A stretch of DNA of 8,813 bases from Methylococcales bacterium (GTDB lineage: Bacteria > Pseudomonadota > Gammaproteobacteria > Methylococcales > Methylomonadaceae): positions 1 through 8,813 of the forward strand of contig JAGLUC010000364.1 of assembly GCA_023134955.1 (NCBI GenBank), written 5' to 3'. Made by a program: the position numbers and the translations under genes. Numbering within the stretch: the stretch's first letter is position 1; each line of letters opens with the position of its first letter. The notes under the pieces are model-generated. The model did not search any database and was not told the DNA's origin. It saw only the letters and a list, made by a program, of their open reading frames with translations. Shown in pieces: positions 6,132 through 8,813 of the stretch.

Positions 6132-6316
6132 ATAATTAATTTAACATTTTTACTGGTCTTTTTTCTTATCTTCTGCGTTGCATAAATTGTTACGTAGCTC
6201 GCTATGCGATAATTTATGCGCCTCGGTAATTGCTCCTGCATTACTCCACCTACACACATCCATGTGTTAGTTGAATATAAAAAAATCCTGTGTGAAAATT
6301 TAGTTAAATTAATTAT
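6132..6316. mobile_element. MITE-like element, 185 bp, with 14-bp perfect inverted repeats
   Basis: ATAATTAATTTAAC (6132-6145) is the exact reverse complement of 6303-6316. The arms are AT-rich, which weakens their significance. Between them are a 19-bp imperfect stem (6180-6219), a 6-bp hairpin ACACAT/ATGTGT (6254-6267), and the words TTCTGCGTTGC, GCTCCTGC and ACCTACACACATCCATG. Related words occur in the element at 2731-2941, supporting a repeat family. No coding capacity for a transposase and no clear target duplication were found. It ends 35 bp before the mptG stop codon. Confidence 0.55.
6180..6219. repeat. 19-bp imperfect stem-loop
   Basis: The left arm at 6180-6198 and right arm at 6201-6219 pair around a 2-nt loop TC. 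The nine outer bases GCATAAATT/AATTTATGC and the five inner bases GTAGC/GCTAC-type end match with few exceptions. Of the four non-Watson-Crick positions, three read as G-U pairs in RNA. It lies inside the MITE-like element and could form a stable structure in the transcript leaving mptG. Confidence 0.65.
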
Positions 6317-6350
6317 ATCCGGGTACTTAACATGACATAGAGTACTAGAT

Positions 6351-7322
6351 TCATAAATCCTCAGATAAAAAAACATCGCCACCACTATTTCTCGCACTGG
6401 TCGCCACAAAACTAAGATGGCTTAAATGAGAAAAATTTTGCTGCATTTGAAGTATCAATAAATCGGCTTTTTCTGCACTATCAACCAGACAAAACCCCGT
6501 AGGCCCCCAAGATGTTTGACCAATGGCTACAGCACCTTGTTGTTCAAGCCACCGCATCACTTCTGCGACTTCTATACTAGTGAAAACCCCACCTTGTACC
6601 GATGAAAAATGCTCGCCTACTGAGTTTTGTAACTGGGTAATGACATCGCCAAATTTTTCAATATCCTGCTCTGCAACCGCAGGAAGCCCTTGCATCATTA
6701 ATAAATAACAAAGTCTGGCTGCTTCTTTATCTGGGAATGGGGGTAATTCTTTAAAAGCATTAATTTCCTGCTCACCATGAAAGCCTTGCCCTCGCTGGTC
6801 AAAAACCAAAATAAAACGCCATTTTTCAGGAATATCCATATGAGAGATAACTGGTGGCGTAATGGTTTTCTCTCCTCTACCGCCATCAACAACCAAACCA
6901 CCCTGTTCAAAAACACCAATACCAATGCCAGAACGCATACCGCGGTCTGTCAATTGAGCAATTTCTCTTGTACTTAAGCCAAGCTGATAAAAACCATTAA
7001 GTGCTGAACCAATCGCTAAAGCCATTTGTGTACCCGATCCCAAACCGACATGCTCTGGTATAGCTGATTCAATATTTATCTGGATTTTATTTGACACTTT
7101 AAGCTGTTCGCATAATATTCGCGTACACTTTTCAGCTCTTGCAGAAGACGGACCTTTTGCCAGCAATTTATCAGCAATGCTAATTGAAAGTCGAGTTGAA
7201 ATTTCATTGAGAGCCACACCAATACTACCGAATTTACGCCCCAGCGAACCACTTAGATCTATAAACCCCATATGTAAGCGAGCTGGAGCAATAACTGAGA
7301 TTTTTTTATGCTTAATTTTCAA
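6351..7322 (-). CDS. mptG: Beta-ribofuranosylaminobenzene 5'-phosphate synthase (MptG)
   Basis: MptG (beta-RFAP synthase) condenses PRPP with 4-aminobenzoate or 4-hydroxybenzoate, losing CO2 and PPi. This is the first committed step of the arylamine half of (dephospho)H4MPT. The 323-residue protein has the GHMP-kinase fold: N-terminal APARLHMGFIDLSGSLGR (12-29), GSIGVAL (32-38), the glycine-rich motif IPEHVGLGSGTQMALAIG (88-105), RSGIGIGVFEQGGLVVDGG at about 130-148, and C-terminal GQTSWGPTGFCLV. All are characteristic of the methylotroph enzyme. The start is TTG at 7320-7322, which places APARLH at the usual distance from the N-terminus. A second in-frame TTG lies four codons upstream, and neither has a good Shine-Dalgarno, so the exact start is unsure. 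A HAD gene ends 33 bp upstream, suggesting co-transcription. Confidence 0.94.
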   Translation of the reverse strand: MKIKHKKISVIAPARLHMGFIDLSGSLGRKFGSIGVALNEISTRLSISIADKLLAKGPSSARAEKCTRILCEQLKVSNKIQINIESAIPEHVGLGSGTQMALAIGSALNGFYQLGLSTREIAQLTDRGMRSGIGIGVFEQGGLVVDGGRGEKTITPPVISHMDIPEKWRFILVFDQRGQGFHGEQEINAFKELPPFPDKEAARLCYLLMMQGLPAVAEQDIEKFGDVITQLQNSVGEHFSSVQGGVFTSIEVAEVMRWLEQQGAVAIGQTSWGPTGFCLVDSAEKADLLILQMQQNFSHLSHLSFVATSARNSGGDVFLSEDL

Positions 7323-7355
7323 AGTAATATCAAATAGCTTTTAAAAACGGATGGA

Positions 7356-8045
7356 TTATACAGGATGAGAAAATAGCTGATGAATAATTTGTATCACCTC
7401 GTCAAGATCATTAAAAAAATAATCTGCCCTATCAATAGCTTTTAAATCCGCTGGATAAACAGAAGGAATATAGCCAATTTTTGCACCTGTTTTAGATGCC
7501 GATTCTATCCCAGTTGCCGAATCTTCTAATATCAGACATTTAGAAATTGAGAGTTTTAACATTTGTGCTGCTAACAAAAAAATATCTGGCGCAGGTTTTC
7601 CCTGTTGCACATGATCACGGGTGACAATTATTTTAAAAACTGTCTGAAGATTTGCCAACTCTAAACATTCTAAAGCATTGGCTTCCCCACTATTAGTTGC
7701 CAAAACAAAGGGAATGCTTTTTTCTTCGAGTACAGCCAGTAAATTTAAAAAACCCTTTTTGACAGCTATACCCTGCTCATTAACCTGCTCACGCCAACAT
7801 TTACCACTTAATTCAAAAAAATATTTTAAATTAAAATCAACACCACAAAGGTCAATCAATCGGTGCTCCACATCCTGGTAATGCAGACCTGACAGTGATA
7901 GGCAGAATTCATCAGAAAATTCATGCCCCATTAAAGTAGCTGTTTTTTTCCAGGCATTACAGTATGTTGCTTCCGTATCAAGCACCAAGCCATCCATGTC
8001 AAAAATAACAGCTTTTAAAATACTGTGTTTAGTTATTGACCTCAT
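7356..8045 (-). CDS. HAD-superfamily phosphatase (COG0637 type)
   Basis: A 229-residue haloacid dehalogenase-fold hydrolase. The four catalytic motifs are intact: VIFDMDGLVLDTE (13-25, nucleophile Asp16 and acid/base Asp18), Thr117 in VLATNS, Lys150 in GKPAPDIF, and Glu174-Asp175 in LEDSATGIESA. The alpha-helical cap between motifs I and II is the C1 type of beta-phosphoglucomutase- and phosphoglycolate-phosphatase-like enzymes. The substrate cannot be read from sequence. The ATG at 8043-8045 lies 5 bp after the nucleotidyltransferase stop and the gene ends 33 bp before mptG, so the three form an operon. I infer a phosphate-removal step on an mptG-derived intermediate, because methylotrophs use the dephospho form of the cofactor. 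General phosphoglycolate salvage is the alternative. Confidence 0.9.
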   Translation of the reverse strand: MRSITKHSILKAVIFDMDGLVLDTEATYCNAWKKTATLMGHEFSDEFCLSLSGLHYQDVEHRLIDLCGVDFNLKYFFELSGKCWREQVNEQGIAVKKGFLNLLAVLEEKSIPFVLATNSGEANALECLELANLQTVFKIIVTRDHVQQGKPAPDIFLLAAQMLKLSISKCLILEDSATGIESASKTGAKIGYIPSVYPADLKAIDRADYFFNDLDEVIQIIHQLFSHPV

Positions 8046-8050
8046 ATAAA

Positions 8051-8813
8051 CTATGTAACCACCTTGATATATTCACCAATCGCTTCACGACTTGATCCAA
8101 CCACTACTCGCTGCACACCATCACTTGATTGTTCTAGCTGCCCAGATACTTCAACCCATTCTCCAGTTTGTGCTTGTCCCGTATAAGTTGCCGTATAACA
8201 AACAATTGAGTGAATACTTTGATGATCAATTAAAAATTGTGCAGGATAATCAAACCCCGATGTATCGTCACTCACTTGTGCTTTAAAGACAACAGACTTT
8301 ATTTTTTTATATTGGGTAAGTGCAGAGCTTTGAGGGTTTTCTATAACAAAGCTAAGATCAAATTTTCGCTGATTAATTAAAGCCTTATTAAATTTTCGTT
8401 TTTCATGCCATATATATTCGCTATAACTCAATTCACAGGCTCGACGGTCATATGAATCCAACCAAGCATCATCGCTTAATGCTGAGCACTTGCCTTGATT
8501 AATTAATTGTTGGGCAATTTTTCTTGCCTGATTAAATTTCTCTCGTGTATAAAAAACCAGATCAATATCTGATCTCTGATTTTGTGCTGCAATTAAAATT
8601 GACCCCGTTACTCCTATCTCATCAGGATTAAAGCCTTCACTTTTAAACAAATGACAGAGTTTGACTAAATCAGCCTCAACATTATCCAGCTCTTCAACCT
8701 CCATTAACTGTTTTAATCTAGTCTTGGGCTGATGATATTTTGATATTTGCTGTATTTCTACGGCATGAAGATGAACTTGTTTAATGGGGGAATAATATAA
8801 ATATTGCGGGTAA
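8051..8813 (-). CDS. Archaeal-type predicted nucleotidyltransferase (COG1665-like), 5' end beyond window
   Basis: The reading frame stays open from the stop at 8051-8053 to the window edge, giving about 253 visible residues. The ATG at 8702-8704 is internal: 36 more codons upstream continue in frame without a stop or a plausible start, and read like protein (YPQYLYYSPIKQVHLHAVE). The polymerase-beta-type nucleotidyltransferase motif is GVTGSILIAA followed by RSDIDLVFY, with GS and the D-x-D metal ligands. A later FDLSFV could hold the third acidic residue. The C-terminal part (SIVCYTATYTGQAQ-GEWVEVSGQL-RVVVGSSREAIGEYI) resembles the C-terminal domain of archaeal COG1665 proteins, as I remember them. 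Its nucleotide and acceptor are unknown. The HAD gene starts 5 bp downstream, so it belongs to the mptG operon and probably serves cofactor synthesis. Confidence 0.78.
   Translation of the reverse strand, partial: YPQYLYYSPIKQVHLHAVEIQQISKYHQPKTRLKQLMEVEELDNVEADLVKLCHLFKSEGFNPDEIGVTGSILIAAQNQRSDIDLVFYTREKFNQARKIAQQLINQGKCSALSDDAWLDSYDRRACELSYSEYIWHEKRKFNKALINQRKFDLSFVIENPQSSALTQYKKIKSVVFKAQVSDDTSGFDYPAQFLIDHQSIHSIVCYTATYTGQAQTGEWVEVSGQLEQSSDGVQRVVVGSSREAIGEYIKVVT

Larger units (their letters stand above)
5967..6350. other. 384-bp intergenic region built mostly of repeats
   Basis: This is the largest gene-free stretch inside the cluster, between mptG and the ATP-grasp gene. From left to right it contains a palindrome (5995-6017), a pair of REP-type hairpins (6020-6098) and a MITE-like element (6132-6316) with two internal hairpins. 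Unassigned bases remain at 6099-6131 and 6317-6350. Neither candidate ORF on the minus strand looks like protein. The promoter for the downstream ATP-grasp-mch-RimK genes must lie here or further upstream. I could not pick one with confidence. Confidence 0.7.

Noticed and set aside
5967..6350. CRISPR array or small RNA gene in the repeat-rich gap
   Set aside because: The repeats are inverted and unequal in spacing, without regular direct repeats and spacers. No promoter-hairpin-terminator set for a small RNA could be identified.
6119..6409. 96-codon minus-strand reading frame across the mptG 3' end
   Set aside because: It overlaps mptG out of frame and otherwise runs through the MITE-like repeat and its hairpins. 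The composition is not protein-like and no start signal is visible.
6698..6925. Minus-strand frame of 75 codons inside mptG
   Set aside because: Out-of-frame overlap within the intact GHMP-fold gene.

Overview
The window looks like an accessory-cofactor region of a gammaproteobacterial methanotroph or methylotroph (Methylococcales-like). The evidence is AT-rich DNA, proteobacterial-looking coding style, and a dense block of 'archaeal-type' genes for tetrahydromethanopterin (H4MPT)- and methanofuran-type one-carbon metabolism. The taxonomic call is inferred from gene content; no marker gene is present. All nine genes I accept lie on the minus strand, so transcription runs from high to low coordinates.

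In transcription order, block 1 (8813 to 6351) holds an archaeal-type nucleotidyltransferase (5' end outside the window), a HAD phosphatase and the GHMP-fold beta-RFAP synthase mptG, the committed step towards (dephospho)H4MPT. A 384-bp non-coding gap follows. It is packed with repeats: a palindrome, a pair of inverted REP-type hairpins, and a MITE-like element bounded by 14-bp perfect inverted repeats. Block 2 (5966 to 2928) holds a COG1821/MfnD-like ATP-grasp ligase, mch (methenyl-H4MPT cyclohydrolase) and a RimK/MptN-like ATP-grasp ligase. A second MITE-like element (2731-2941) sits directly behind the RimK-like gene and supplies its last codons and stop. Block 3 holds a CitG-like triphosphoribosyl-dephospho-CoA synthase homologue, then fae (formaldehyde-activating enzyme), which ends at a clear intrinsic terminator. 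A PPP-family phosphatase with no obvious link to C1 metabolism follows. The left 267 bp hold no gene I can support, but do hold a palindrome and a REP-like hairpin related to those at 5995-6098.

The genes combine into one pathway. Fae condenses formaldehyde with the pterin and Mch interconverts the methenyl and formyl forms. MptG starts pterin cofactor synthesis. The two ATP-grasp ligases probably add glutamates to the furan cofactor (methylofuran) or the pterin cofactor. The CitG-like protein, HAD phosphatase and nucleotidyltransferase are the unassigned members, and the most interesting ones. The cluster has been broken up and decorated by small non-autonomous repeats at its gene boundaries.
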